Shown here: piece by piece, positions 11,271 through 24,164 of the stretch
How positions within the stretch are numbered: the first letter of the stretch is position 1
Layout: each line of letters opens with the position of its first letter
Source: Atherinomorus stipes
Taxonomy: Eukaryota > Chordata > Actinopteri > Atheriniformes > Atherinidae
Length of the DNA: 64,000 nt
Assembly: GCA_023101725.1 (NCBI GenBank)
Contig: JALJCO010001050.1
Span: forward strand, 496,001-560,000
Direction of reading: 5' to 3'
Program-made: the position numbers and the translations under genes
The notes under the pieces: generated by a model
The model's input: the letters and a program-made list of their open reading frames with translations, nothing else
The model's database searches: none
What the model was told of the DNA's origin: nothing

Positions 11271-11298
11271 CTAATAATAATAATAATAATAATGACTA
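11271..11298. repeat. AAT trinucleotide microsatellite
   Basis: About eight ATA/AAT units in the interior of the 3.75-kb hAT. Confidence 0.75.
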
Positions 11299-11390
11299 AA
11301 GTCAGCAGCTGCTGATGGTAGCTGGACTCAGACAACATCCACAGTTACACCTGCATCCAGTCTGTGTCCTTCTTTCATGTAGTAGACATT

Positions 11391-12859
11391 TGTTACGTCC
11401 CAGCTCTGCTAGGGGTTAGGGACGCAAACAAAAAGACTGGTTTCAAGATGTTGAAAGGTGGAGTGAAGATGTTTTATTGTTCAGGGGTGAATTAAAGCAT
11501 AAACAAAAACCTGGAAAACTGAAAAGGAGATGTGGTTAGCGATGCTGCTCAAAGGAACAAATAAAAAGACAGACAAAGCCTAACACTGAAAGGGAAACAA
11601 AAATGGGGAAAAATACAAACCTAGGCTAGGAACCAAAAAGGGAACGAGCAGCACCATAAACTAAGACCTGTAACCAAAACCAAACTACAACAAAAGACCT
11701 AGCTATCCCAACTCCAAACTATCAGTGAAAATAACAAAGAAAATGGAATCTAACAACTAAATCATTAACCAAACGAAAACACCTGGAAATCAAAACTAAA
11801 GACAAAGTTACTCAAACTAAAGACACCAAAAACATAAACTAAGGACAACTGTTGCCAGGCCAAGCAGTTGCCACTGACTGAAGGTGTGGTTGGCTCTTTT
11901 GTAGCTGCCAGGCCAGCAGCTCCAGGTGTGTCTGATCAGCAATCAGCACTGAAGGAGGGAGGAGATGATTGTGGGGAGCCAGGCCAAGGGGAACAGAGGG
12001 ATCGAGCAGGATGATTTGCATGTAAAAATGAAAGACAAAAGGGTTAGTATCTGGGCGGCCGTAACTAGTGATGGAGAAACTGAAGCTTTCCGAACCACTG
12101 AATCAATATGAAGCAATTGTCTTCAAATGGTTCTGTGTTATGAAGCATTCAACACAATACAATATAGTGACATCTGCTGGTCAACTTTTAACATAGCAGC
12201 AGCCAGCTGCATGGATTGATGAGGGGCAAAGTGTCATGAAATAGTAACAATTATTTGTAACATGTTTTATGTTCATTTTCAAATCTGGCTGCATTATGAA
12301 AGATTTTCATAGCTGTGTCATAGCTTGAGCTCCAGCTGAAAATATTTCATACAACAGATGGTGTTGTTTTAGAAAGATTTGATGAAGACATCATGGAAAG
12401 TATTGTCATGATGAATTGATATAAAGAACCCCCCCCCCCTTAAAAAAAAATACTTTTGAGATTCTTGTGGGAGTCATGCATTTTTATTTAAGAACAAGAT
12501 CATTTCAGCAGTCGTAGATGGAATGTTAGCCTAATCTCACCTGAATCTCACTCTCCCTGTATGTAAATTATTGACTAAATGGCAACTATACGCAACTGTC
12601 TCCTCCTCTCATAAACCCACAAAGTTTGGTGGAATTGTGTCCGTTTATAAGCACTAGTAAATTGATGACTCCACCCTGAATTCAAACTGGCGCGTAAGGT
12701 CGGTAATACGCGCGTGACGTCATGAAGCTTCATTTGGAAAGTAGGGCGGTCCTTAACGGAATGAAGCGAGGCTCGATACATTTCCCACGACACTTCCGCT
12801 TTGAAAGGTCGATACGAAGTCGAGCAGCCTGCTCGAGCATAACATCACTAGCCGTAACA
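11391..12859. mobile_element. Solo LTR, Gypsy-like, interrupted by a hAT
   Basis: Begins TGTTACGTCC and ends GGCCGTAACA (TG...CA), flanked by the perfect 5-bp duplication ACATT (11,386-11,390 and 12,860-12,864). Removing the nested hAT and its 8-bp duplication leaves 676 bp, a normal LTR size. No internal gag-pol sequence is present, so it is a solo LTR left by recombination. A TIR element with a 5-bp duplication is an alternative reading, but TG..CA with 5 bp favours an LTR. Confidence 0.7.
12066..12850. mobile_element. Non-autonomous hAT inside the solo LTR
   Basis: Ends TAGTGATGGAG and ...CATCACTA, flanked by the perfect 8-bp duplication GCCGTAAC (12,058-12,065 and 12,851-12,858), which lies within the terminal GGCCGTAACA of the LTR. 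785 bp, no transposase. A 10-C run followed by poly-A is at about 12,430-12,450. Confidence 0.85.
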
Positions 12860-13601
12860 ACATTGTATAGATAAACCTTATCTATGCTCTATACTGTTAT
12901 TAGTAACTAAGATTAACTGAAACCTTCAGCAATAATTTAATAATAAAATCAACGAATAACTCCACCTCTGCAGCAGCTTCTGAGCAGGAGTCTGTAACCT
13001 GCAGCTCCACAGCTGCAAGTGGCTCTTTGGACCTTCCACAATGGCTCTCAATAACTTTGACTAAAACAACCAACTAATAAATACCCATGTATATGCACAA
13101 TGTTTTTAATAATAGATTTTGGCTTTTTTTTTCTCATTTCCACAACATAACGACACTAAAAGTCCATTAAGGTAGTGAGTTTGCACCTTGGGTTTTTTGG
13201 AACCCTGCATGTATTCTGGGGTCTCCTCTTCTACTCATCAGGATTCAGACTAAACAAAATAACACAAGGAGTTTTTAAATAAGATAAAGGGGGTTTTTAA
13301 TATGTGGGGGGTGTGGAGGGGGGGGAATATGGGAAATTACAGCGGGGGGGGCTGTAATATGTTTAAATCTATCTCTCTTGTAATTAGCTTGAAAATTAGG
13401 GGTTTTCCCATTTCACATTATATCCAACAAATATCCACATTTTTATTTATATAGATTTTTTATACAGTTGAGTCCCACTGTAGAAAATCTGTTTGAAGAA
13501 AATGTATCTATCCTCTTTCTCCAAGTTCTTTTTTTAAAAATCTAAATGTAAAAATAAACCTGAGTTCTTTAAAATTACAGCATGTTTTATCCAGTAAGTA
13601 T

Positions 13602-13652
13602 TTATAATAAAAATAAAATAATAATTATTATTATTATAATTATAAGCAGCCT
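13602..13652. repeat. AT/ATT-rich simple sequence
   Basis: Irregular TAA/ATT repeats inside the 3.75-kb hAT. Low complexity only. Confidence 0.6.
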
Positions 13653-14843
13653 TTTTTTCAAAAGGACATTAAGAAATTGCAGCTCTAAACAACTTTTATC
13701 ACTGGATTGAGTCTGAAAAATGTCTTTGGATTGTCCAGGTTGCAGACCTGTTCTAGAGGCATCTGCAGGACTTTCTGTGAATGTGGACAGATGCAGATTT
13801 ACCTGCACTGGAAGCTAGAGGACAACGTGTAGCTGCAGCACACAGACTAAAACTTAATGGCCTCCAGTAGCCTGTTAAACAACATCAGTCATCAGCAGCT
13901 CTGCTGTGAGCATTACTGTACTACAATATGAGGTTGAACGTCTCCCACAGCAGCTGCAGCAGCAGCATGGTACTGCTTCATGTTAGCTTAGCTAGCCTCC
14001 AACACATGACGAGCTAAACAAGCTTTAATGTAGGGGAAAGTACATATCTCTGACTGAGAACTCTTCTTCACTCTACCACGATTCTCAGCGTTTTGATAAG
14101 TTGTTGACGTCTGCCATTATAAACCGCGATGTGAGATGCGCCCCCCTCTCCCTCTCTCTTTCCCACACCGGGCGACCAGCTCAGCCTCAGTCCACATACC
14201 TCTGCTTACGGACGTTTTTCTTCCTCCTCCTTCCTTCACTTTTGGAAACGTGCTCTTTTGGAAAGATGTTATTTGCGTCATTCAATCATTGAAAAGTTGA
14301 AACACAACACGACCTCCGTTCCTCCACAGTAACTACGTCATGTAGGCCTACGTCACCTTTCACGGCGAAAGCGAAAGTGTCAGTAGGAGCTGATCATGCA
14401 GCCAGATCTGATTTGAGGTTTTATTTTGATGTCTTTTGGAGAGAAATTTCGAGTAGCTACAGTATGTATAGTCTATTCCATAATATAAAGGCTACATAAC
14501 TTTAATTAACTTTCGTAATTAACTTTTTTTTTTAAATTCTGCATTTTTTGCGCCCCGTCCAGAGGATGGCGCCCCAGGCAGTTGCCTGTGTCGCCTGTCG
14601 GCAAAGCCGGCCCTGTCTCCAGGGCTCGAAAGCAGCTGCTTGATTTGCCAACTCCACTGTTTCCCCCTGTGCCAGCCTAACTGTGGCCAACATGCCATTA
14701 CCACACAGAGATCATATTTGGCAACCCGCAATGGCAGCCTGTATTGGCTTGTAGATGTAAACATAATGCCATTGTCAAACCTGTCAAAATTTATTCTCTA
14801 TGTCTTTTCAGGCTTTTTTCATCACACCTCCAAACGACTCGTG

Positions 14844-14881
<38 letters not shown>

Positions 14882-14934
14882 ATATACTGTAGCTTTTAAC
14901 AAAAATGTTCCATATTCAACCTTTAAATCACACT

Positions 14935-17900
14935 GGTTCTGAGCAGTCAGAGCCACAGGGACTGTCTTGGTGGTCCAAGGATGTTAAAGACCACCGTTCT
15001 AGAGGATGGAGATATGGGATCATACTGGTTCTAAAATCGCATTACAATTGTGGGGAAAGATGCCACTTGACAAATCTTACCTACTGTGCAATAATTGTTT
15101 GATATAGTTACTGTAATAAAACGATGGAAGTACAGAGTGACTGTATGCTTACAGTGGCTGCTTTAGCTCCCACATTCTAAAATGTAGTATATTAGAAGGG
15201 CAGTAGTGTTGTAATTTCATGTTGATAGTATCACAACTACTTTTAAATTGATTTCATTTTAATTTTACTATCCTTACATGCATTCAAGCATGGGTCGCTA
15301 TTATATCACTGTACTGGCCATCAAACATGTTAATTTCAAAACACGAAGTGAAATGATGTCCCCAAATGTACATTTGAATCCTGATGTTCTTTTGAAGGAA
15401 ATAATACAAACCCTCTTTTTCTGCTCCTTTTTTCCACAATATTCTTCTCATGATCATTATTATTATTATTGTTGTTATGATTACAACAAGAAACGAATGA
15501 AAAATAGAATTACTCTTGTTATCCTTCATCCAAAATAACGAACTGGCTGGTAAAACACAAGATAGTGATAAATGGAAATCCAGCTTCTTTCTATCTTACA
15601 ATGATAGACTCTTTGTTGTACTTCAGTACATTTTACATTGTCAATTTCTATCATCATTATGTCTATACATTTTGGAAGTCTCATTATAAACATAGGCCCC
15701 TTTCCCCAGACTGGCTACATGAAAACACCCGTTAGCTACATGCAATTTCTTCTCACCTCACCCCATTACCGAAGTCAATATCTAATCTTCCTGTTCCTCT
15801 TTCTGATCTTTCTATCGATTCCCCAGACAAGTTTCCATGCTCTTTAGCTTGTGTATTAATGATCTATTTCACTCTGTCTTCCTTTCACACGCAAGCTAAC
15901 TGCTGCTATGTCAGAGACACTTTGACAGGGAGGCATTTGTGTGCAAGTGTGTGGGAGGGCTGGCACTTGAAAGGGCTGGAAGAATTAGCAGAGACTGATA
16001 GAAACTTTCATTCAGTTTGATAAATTGTCAAAATCCAAAGCTTGAGGTCAAAATGAAAAGCATGGTTTTGTAGGCACTGACCTGAGGGACAGGTAATAGC
16101 AAGGTGCTTGCACGCCACTGCACTAGTACACTGAACTACCTGCTGATGCCATCTGCTGGCCAAAGTGGTAAACTACACACAATGCTCCGTCACATCTACC
16201 AGATCAAATTCCTTTTCAAGCATTCTTAATACTGTGATAATCCTTTCCATCTCATCTCCGATTCAGAATAATCAGCCATCTCGCATTTAAAGTATGCAGC
16301 GTTTTTTAACAAGATTAGATAAACAGCTGTGGCTAACAAGCTGCTCACAGGGTTTCTGTATCTATAGTTCAAAACTGCTGAATTATCACTGCTATTGGCA
16401 AGTTAACTATCACTGTGAAGTCTGACACCAAGTGTTTGAAATATCTGCCAAATGAAACACAATTTGCTCGGAGAGCATTATGAAATGATGTCTAGTCTCT
16501 CTGTAATTTGAGATCTAATCCCAGTTGCTGCATTTATGAATGAATAAGCTTTTTCACCCCTTGGTATTTTTGGCCTCTTTGGAATTCAAATGTATGCAAA
16601 GATCAAAGCCACCCTTCAGGAGGCTGTGGTGGTGCAATAAGCAGAAACCCCCTGACTATTCTCGCAGCAGTCCCTTCTTCTGCTGTAGCTCTGCTGCAGC
16701 CCTCTGCACGGTACAGCAGGGTGCTACTGCAAACCTCCACCAGGGGGCAGAAGTGCAAAGGAAAGTCTTTTTTTTCCCCCATCTCCTGCACTCTTCTTAA
16801 TCACTTACTCCTCAGTGGTTTGTCTGCTCGGTGTAGCTGCTGCGCCAGACATGCATACATGTACACATAGCTGCAGTAATGCACTGAACCACATATAGAT
16901 AATTATTTATTTAGGTTTAAACCTAAATTACACTTCTAAACAGATCACATAGATGCTCCTTAGTCTTAAATGACATTGAGGTTTCTCTCACTTCTGATCA
17001 CAAATCCACATCATGCTTGTATGTTTCCCTGATGTGTCTTTACAAGGTCACAACCTCCTCTTTCCTTCTCCATACAGCGCCATGGTTGCACTGTTTTCTC
17101 AAGGTTCAGCTGCTGCACACATCCCTTCACAGCTACACGTCAACCCACTTCCTATTTATGCCAGACTGCTAATGGCCATTCTTATTAATTTCACAGGGAG
17201 GCAATCAAACAAAGTCTTATCTGGTGGACGCAGCAGATGTCTTGCATAACCTTTTGAGGAATTTCAGGATTCACCGATGCAGCTTCAGCTGGCTGCATCT
17301 GCGCATGATTTATCTGGAACTTTTTGTGGTACATTTCTCATCAAAATACTGAAAAATGGCAGTTTAAAGCGTTTTGTTTGGGCCCCTTGAGATTTTTTCT
17401 TTGTTTTTTGGTACTGCCATCATGAAATATTGAAGTTTTATCCTTCATATGAGTTGACGTGGCAACAAAGCGTTAGTCATTACGGGTGAAAACACAAACA
17501 ATTCTTCTCTTGCTTCCTTTTTTTTGTCATCAGCATCAGTTTTTAAACACCCATTTGATTCTCTTCTCCACCAGCTTCCTGTTCTCTGTCCCTATTATCC
17601 TTTTTTATTTAATCTGCTACAGGCTGCTATAGTTTTGGAGTGCATTAACAGCTTAATGGATCGTTTCCAGATTCAGCCCATTTGGCAGAGTTTGAGGTTT
17701 GCATGAACTTCTCACTCAAATGTGATGAGCTAAACTTTTAACCTTGCACACTTTAATAAAATGCTCACACATTCAACGCTTTTGGTTGTGGCCCTGTAGT
17801 AACAGATGTATACTGCAGCTTAAATGATTGCGATAGGGCGAAGAATAAAACAAGAATAAGTTGTTTTATGAATGTAGGTAAGACAATAGGAAAGCAGGAA

Positions 17901-19590
17901 AAGACAAATGAGCGAGGATGTACAGTATAGTGAGTCTATAGAACTAAGTGAGGGAGGGTGGGCTGATATCAAAGAGGCCTTTGTTCAAGTCCTCCCCAGT
18001 AGCTATATGAGGATCAGCGCCAGAGAGCAGTGGACCTTAAGGACCTTGTGAGGGGGAATTGAATGCTTACGGTGCAGAACTCTATCTTCAAGGCTCTCCG
18101 CCCTCAACTTTTTCATTTTTTATCATTAATTATTTCTCGCTAATTGCCAGGATTAGAAAAAGTGGGAGAGAGAAAGGGCACTCTGGGTCTCGGGAGTCTT
18201 AGACCTGTGTGTGTGTGAGCACTTTGCAGTGTGTGACTATTGTGCACACACATACACTTCTTGACTGTGGTGTAAAGAATAGAATAAGAAGCATAAATTT
18301 GACACCTTTGGTCAGAAATGTTGCCACTCTTTAGTCGATTCTGCTTGTTGAAGCATCAGACTTCAAACTATCTATGAAATTTAAGAATGTCATATTTCAC
18401 CTTTTATTTATACAGGTTGTTTCTTTCAGATCCAAGATCTCATTTGCAAGAGAGACCTGTTTCCAGCAACGTCTTCTTTTCCTTGCCCGATCTTTCTGGC
18501 ATTTATTTTTAAAAACTACAGTGTGAAGATTTGTTCTCTTATAGCACTGACTTGAGTTGACAAATGATGTCAGAAATGTCCCCACTTTCTGTCTAAACTG
18601 AGTTAAATATGCACCGTATGTAAATTCAGAAGACCGATGTCTTTATTTTGCTTGCCTACATGGCAACCCTGACCCATTTCAGTAGAAATAATTGGATGAA
18701 GTCATGAGTGTAAAGAATAGATGTTCACTGATGAGGTGGATATTTCAAAACATTATCCTTTATGTAAATATCAAATCAGTTTAGCTAACTAAATTGTGCA
18801 TTTTATGTACTTAAATTTTTATATTTTAAAGGCATTTTTCCACTATTAAACTCGCTATAAGATCCCTTACAGAAGTGCATTGTTCTGTTATGGTTAAATA
18901 AGACTTGTTCACCATGGTTTCACAAACATGTGCTTGACAGCTGGCTCACTGATTCTTGTTTTTATGAGCTGACAAGTCTCCAAAGTCAGATTTGGGTTTG
19001 TTGAAGAGCAGCACAAATGTTTGCAAGCTGAATTTGTCTAAAAAGACTCCAATAGTTCACAAACGGGAACATCTTTTTTGAGTTTATTTGGTGGCACAGC
19101 TGAGTACGACTAGCTCCTGCTGGTATTATTCCATCATTGACACAGCTAGGAATCAAAGGATGCACTGTCTATTTCTTGTATCTTTTTTTTTTTTTTTTAG
19201 ACGGGGGTTAGAATGTATTTAGCATAATCTTCTTTGGTGTAATGAGTTCTTAATGTTCTTGGGCAAAAAGGGCATTTTGGTGGATATAATGGATTTATGA
19301 TCAGAGCGCCGTTCTTTGAAAGAGATCACACAAAATTGTGACAAAGATCAAAGCAAGTAAGAGTTTTTCTTTCTTTTAATTCTTTGTCAACTACAACCGC
19401 ACAATGAGAGGTGTTGGATAATGGATGTTTTGATAGTCTCACTGTGTTGGAGCTCTAAGTAATACTTTGAAATGCTTGAAGTAATTTGTAATAAACGGTG
19501 CAGCCAACTTCCTTTTTAGTTGCTATGCTACAGAACTTGCAACATTTTGGGTCATTTTTCAGGACTCTCAGAACATCAAGTTCTAGGACA
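14935..19590. other. Mostly single-copy non-coding DNA
   Basis: No element boundaries, long inverted repeats or coding homology were recognised across about 4.6 kb. It has ordinary AT-rich sequence with small simple repeats (ATT near 15,455-15,475; a poly-T at 19,183-19,197). Open frames are under 90 codons and show no domain. Intronic or intergenic DNA is the natural reading. Confidence 0.5.
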
Positions 19591-19594
19591 ATGG

Positions 19595-19712
19595 GGAAAC
19601 TACCAAAAGAGAGTGTAGACTCTTATTTTTGCCAGAAAGAAAAATGTTGTGTTTTTTCCGTTCTTTAGTAATCTGCAGTAGAACACAGGGTAGTTGCAGC
19701 AAAAATGGTGCT
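19595..19712. repeat. Interspersed repeat H, copy 2
   Basis: Shares the ordered blocks described for 3,365-3,470, ending in 'ttctttagtaatctg' and 'gttgcagcaaaaatgg'. Low-identity match; class unknown. Confidence 0.35.
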
Positions 19713-20507
19713 TTTGGCCAAAAACCCAACAACTAGTGCAACGAGGCACTTCAAGCAGAAAAGTGACATAAATGCTAATATTTTATACTTAATGACATTT
19801 TAAACATCTGAACAGCCGTTTACTTCTACAAAAACAACACAGAGAAAATGGTTTGGTGGCAAAATAATGTAATTTATTCTTTATATAGCAACAGCAATTT
19901 TGTTTCACAACATTAAGCTTGACAAAAAGTCTATCCATTTATCTTTCCATCACCCTCTCCCTTCCTCCATCCATCCACCCTGATGAGTCTGGGTCAGGTT
20001 TACCTCCTGATCTGGATTCAGCAGATGAGCCGGGCTGTTCAGATGAAAATACCTGCCCACATGACGCACTATGATGCTAACGACTCGGCACTCTTTCATT
20101 TAGAAAAGGTGCACATAGCCACCAAAGTTGTCCATTGATCCTGTTTTTGAATCATTGTGACACTCTTCATTACCGAACCTCTGCAACACATATTTTGCTC
20201 GAACATGAGCTGGCTGAACTGGTTTGATTCAGATCGCTTCATCGCTGTACAGTATTCTCCATATCTCTTGCCAAACACCTCCAACTTCCTGCTTCACCAA
20301 AACATATTAAACTTTTTTGACACGGTAATTACACAAAATAACATGATTAAAGCTTGATTTTCTCCAAGCTCCACTCCCCCACATTTAAAACCTGCAAAAG
20401 ATTTCTTTTGATGTCTTTGGCAGTGAACACTCAGATTTGGAAGTGTCACAATGATACAAAGGAGGATAGTTTGCTAAATTTAAATAAAAGAACCTGATAG
20501 GTTGAAA

Positions 20508-21167
20508 TAGGGCTGCATAATATACAGAAAATTAACTGTCACCATGAAATACACTCATGAAAGAAATTCTCTTATTACTATACTGTGTCCTGAGTGTCAC
20601 TATGACAGTGGCAGTGTCATAATCTCTCTCTTATATAATTGTTTCCGCATGTCAGTGTAAGATCAGTGTAGAGGGGGGCATCTTTAGGGGTTTTATCTCT
20701 TCTGCTCCATTCTGCTCTGTCTTTGTTAAAAACAATCTTTACCCTCTTCAGGATCAGAGCTTCAGACTGCCCCAGGCGCCCCAACTACCGCTTCCTGTGT
20801 GACGCTCTCCACTTGCAGGCAATTTTAACTCTCTCCTTGTTAAACTTTTGTCCTCATACTTTTACTTTACTTTTTCCATGACACACTGTTGATTGATGTA
20901 ATGACATTTTCACTTGTAATAAGACAAGCACAGGTGTAATCATGATGCATTCCAGTTAGAGGGAGCTTTACTTGTTCTGCAGCTAGAATGGAACGTGGCC
21001 CTCAAAACACCTGAGGATTAGCGGCTCATGTAGAAGCATGAGGTTATTCAATTGTCATGTATTTGTATGTGTTATTGGCTAACTGATATTGCAGTATCAC
21101 CACTGACAATACTGTATATATCGCACATTTGTTAGGTTTTTTTTTTTTTCAAATGATGTGCAGCCCT
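20508..21167. mobile_element. hAT-like element remnant
   Basis: The left end TAGGGCTGCATAATAT and right end AAATGATGTGCAGCCCT are inverted matches of the AGGGCTGCA type seen in Charlie-like hATs. Just inside the right end is 'caatactgtatatatcgcac', typical of such MITEs. A clean 8-bp duplication was not found, so the boundaries or the link between the ends may be wrong. Confidence 0.5.
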
Positions 21168-21169
21168 TT

Positions 21170-23035
21170 TCTGGCCCAGACTGGACTTTTTGCCTCCAGG
21201 TTTACTTTGCAGCAGCAGAGGTGGCTTAAAAACCCTCCTCGGGTTCTGCTACTTGATATTACCGATGAATAATTTTGTCATACTGCACTTTGACTACCTT
21301 TTTTGTCTTTTCTGTGCTGCCAGATGGTGAAAGGAATGGCTGTGTTGCAGAGCAAGGCCTCATTGTCTGCCTTTTTCAATATACTCATCAGACTTGTTCA
21401 GGGTGTACGCTGCCTCTTTAGCAGCTGGGGAAAGGTCTTGTCCCCCCTGCAACCCTGCACAGGATAAACTCAGGCTAGAAATGGATGCCAAGATATTCTC
21501 ATCAGAACATGTTGTCCTGTAACTCAGCGATGCCATGTTTACTTATTTGTACTGAGTGAGGTGCTCTGTGATAAATGAGCTATAGTGTTGCTAGAAGGCT
21601 TTTCTGTCTTCTCTCATTTATTTCACTGACTTGGGAACAGTGTCATCTCATTTAAATCCTAATTTCTAACTAATCTATCTAAAAACAATCATTATTGTAT
21701 TGATCATAGTCTTCCACATTAAAGGCGAAATTCACTGCCCCAAAGAAAGTTTTGGGGGTAGATTCCAATTCATGATAAAAAATGAGAGAAGCTTAACATC
21801 CACTATCCTATATGGTGCTGAATGGGATATAATTTGGTTTGCTCTTGTGTTTTGAGAGGTTCTATAAATAAAGTTTTTAAATGCAGGTTGAACAGCTGAG
21901 CAACAATACAGTACGCTTACATCAGTACAGATCTATGTTCATTTATTTTTAGTGGGCACTGGTGCGTGCTAAAAGTGGAAAATTAAATGGTACCGACAAA
22001 AAATTAAGAGATGCGGAAACAGTTATAATTATGGATCTCAGTGTAGTTGTTTGATTGGGACCCTGTTAAGAGGAACATAGATAAAGTGTATTTATTCACG
22101 TCATTCAAATCCATTAAATCCATATTTCTCAGTATCAAAACTTCTACATGTGCGGAAAGTGAAATCTTAGATGAGTTGCCTCGCTTCACTGTATCAAAGT
22201 CTGTAGGCTTTGATCCCAATGAGATCAAATCACCCTGCACTGTCTTCCAATGAGCTGGGCTTTATTTCTCATCAGCTGATAATAAAAGCTCTTGTTGACA
22301 GCATAGCAGAGCTCATCCATCTGGCTCCAGAGCAGGTCCCATGGCTTCTGTTATTTTTGTTGTGATGGATGAACCTGCCTCGTTTCTTCATATCAAGCTG
22401 GACAGTTCACCTAATATGCCTTCATTGTATGTTCCAGCTCAGTGCTGCCATTGCAAGTGCAGCTCCAGCTGCGGAAATGTTAATGCGCTTTGACTGGCAC
22501 CTGCTGACTGACATTAATGCCAGTTTCTAACATTAATGTCAGCATAGTTAATTGGCCAGATTAGGTTTGCACACTGTTACAGTTTAGGACGCGTCTGATA
22601 GCACAAAACAGTGTACAGAGGGAATTCAGTTTAGTCCATTTTTGATTAAATGCAACATGTTTTAAACCAGCTTTTACAATATTGAAATATGATAAATTGA
22701 GAGAAGACAAGTATTTAGGGCGCATACAGTTTGCTTACTATTAATGTTAGCAGTATACCAAAGCACAGGTCTAAAGTCACAGTTTCCAGCTTACAGTTTC
22801 CATATGGAGAGAGATCTGGGGAAGTGGTTGTGGTGGTTTGATTACACCTAAACAATTTATTGATTGATGGATACTGCATACAAGTCAAATTAGATTTTAA
22901 TAGAAATTTAATTGTTAGTCCCAATAAAAAGTCCCTATAAAGTCCAGCAACACAAATGGCATCCTGTCGCCATCTGACAGCAGTAAACTTGGTTATTGGG
23001 AGGGTTGATTAAGAGTTTGGTTAATCTAGGCCAAT
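21170..23035. other. Single-copy non-coding DNA, possible regulatory segment
   Basis: No repeats recognised. Positions 22,440-22,575 are notable for motif density (several ATTAAT/TTAATG cores, CAGCTG-like E-boxes, GCAAG repeats) and a balanced composition, which can mark conserved non-coding elements. This is inference only. Confidence 0.35.
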
Positions 23036-23445
23036 ACACATCTGGTCCTCATCCTGCAGCCTTTAGAGCAGTGGTGGGGAACCCTGGTTCTTGAAGGCTG
23101 GTTCTTTCCCTTCAGGTTTTCTATGTGTCCCCACTCCAGCACACCTGATTCAAATCAAACTGATTGAACAGCCTATCAAGTTCTTCACAGTGACTTATTA
23201 AGATGTGTGGGAGCAAGGATACATGGAAAACCTGCAGGATGAGGTTCAAGGTTCCCCACCACTGCTTTAGAGCGTCCCTTCTCCAACACACCTGAGTCAA
23301 ATGACTGGCTTGTTTCCAGGCCTCTGCAGAGCTGAATGACATGTGAATGAGGTAATTCAGCCATTTAATTGAGGTGTGTTGGAGAAAGGATGCATGTAAA
23401 AGTTAAAGGAAAGTAGGTCCTGTGGACTGCATGTGTGCACCCCTG
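23036..23445. mobile_element. Older palindromic hAT-like MITE, split
   Basis: Outer arms read 'tggtcctcatcctgcag...cttctccaacacacctga' on the left and 'gaggtgtgttggagaaagg...gtaggtcc' on the right, inverted to each other. This is the same general palindromic MITE type as 10,947-11,135, but more diverged. A younger relative is inserted at 23,069-23,264. Ends are approximate. Confidence 0.6.
23069..23264. mobile_element. Palindromic hAT MITE with 8-bp duplication
   Basis: Ends CAGTGGTGGGGAACC and GGTTCCCCACCACTG are perfectly inverted, and the 8-bp CTTTAGAG duplication (23,061-23,068 and 23,265-23,272) is intact. 196 bp, no coding capacity. It lies inside a related older palindrome. Confidence 0.9.
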
Positions 23446-23470
23446 CCAATAAGACATTCGTTTATGTAAC

Positions 23471-24160
23471 TGCTGCACACGAGAGCTTTCTGCTGAGCTA
23501 AAAGTCATTCAAGGCCGTTTGCTCAGCAGATAGTCATCGTGTGCGCCTGCTTTTTGGTGAGTTTTCTGCCTCACAAGGCCTTGAGGTGAAAATCAAACAC
23601 GTTTGATATTTTTTGCCTCGTGAGGCGAAAATTTCACCATGTGCGCTCAACTTGAGCTGTCTGCTGAGGGCAGAAGATCTAGCGACCAATCGAAACGCGT
23701 CCACAGATCACATGATTTTAAGATGGAAGCTCGCTGCGACGTAGCCTGTTTCATTTTAGAGGATAAATTGGTGGAAATGCGGCCAGACTAGACCTGCTTA
23801 TATGATGCTTTGTTGTACTTCAAGAGCATCCATCAAAATATCCATTTCTGTTAAAGTTTCACTCATTTTTCTTACATGACTTCCTCTTCCTGACGACAGA
23901 GGGCTGCCATCTTGAAATCATGTGATCTGTGGACGTGTTCTGATTGGTCGCTAGATCTTCTGCCCTCAGCAGAGCTCAAGTTGAGCGCACACGGTGAGTT
24001 ATTTGCCTCGCAAGGCAATAAATATCAAACGTGTTTGATTTTCACCTCAAGGCCTCGTGAGGCAGAAAACTCACCAAAAATCGGGCGCACACGGCGACTA
24101 TCAGCTGAGCAAACGGCCTCGAATGACTTTTAGCTCAGCAGAAAGCTCTCATGTGCGGCA
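23471..24160. mobile_element. Fold-back element with about 250-bp inverted arms
   Basis: The left arm 23,471-23,727 and right arm 23,907-24,160 are inverted copies. Both carry 'tttctgctgagctaaaagtc', 'tcaaacacgtttgat', 'tctgccctcagcaga'-type blocks and 'cacatgatttt'. The loop of about 180 bp begins with a 22-codon frame (ATG 23,723 to stop 23,791) that I do not recognise. Ends read TGCTGCACACGAGAGC and GCTCTCATGTGCGGCA. No target duplication is clear, so the superfamily is unknown. Confidence 0.75.
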
Positions 24161-24164
24161 GGCA

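Larger units (their letters stand above)
10865..14615. mobile_element. hAT element, 3.75 kb with internal insertions
   Basis: Ends CAGGGCCGGC and GCCGGCCCTG, flanked by the perfect 8-bp duplication TCTCCAGG (10,857-10,864 and 14,616-14,623). The terminus resembles Tip100/Zaphod-type hAT ends (recalled). Inside are a palindromic MITE (10,947-11,135) and an LTR (11,391-12,859) that itself contains a hAT. After removing these, about 2.1 kb remains with no recognisable transposase frame, so it is non-autonomous or badly eroded. Confidence 0.85.
10087..14922 (-). mobile_element. TTAA MITE, family A, copy 2 (host of nested insertions)
   Basis: TTAA flanks at 10,083-10,086 and 14,923-14,926 are perfect. 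The outer pieces (10,087-10,253, 10,662-10,864 and 14,624-14,922) read in order as an inverted copy of the elements at 8,971-9,634 and 25,732-26,437. Subtracting the 400-bp and 3,751-bp hAT insertions plus one 8-bp duplication each leaves 669 bp, against 664 and 706 bp for the other copies. A 31-T run at 14,847-14,877 is its internal simple repeat. Confidence 0.85.
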
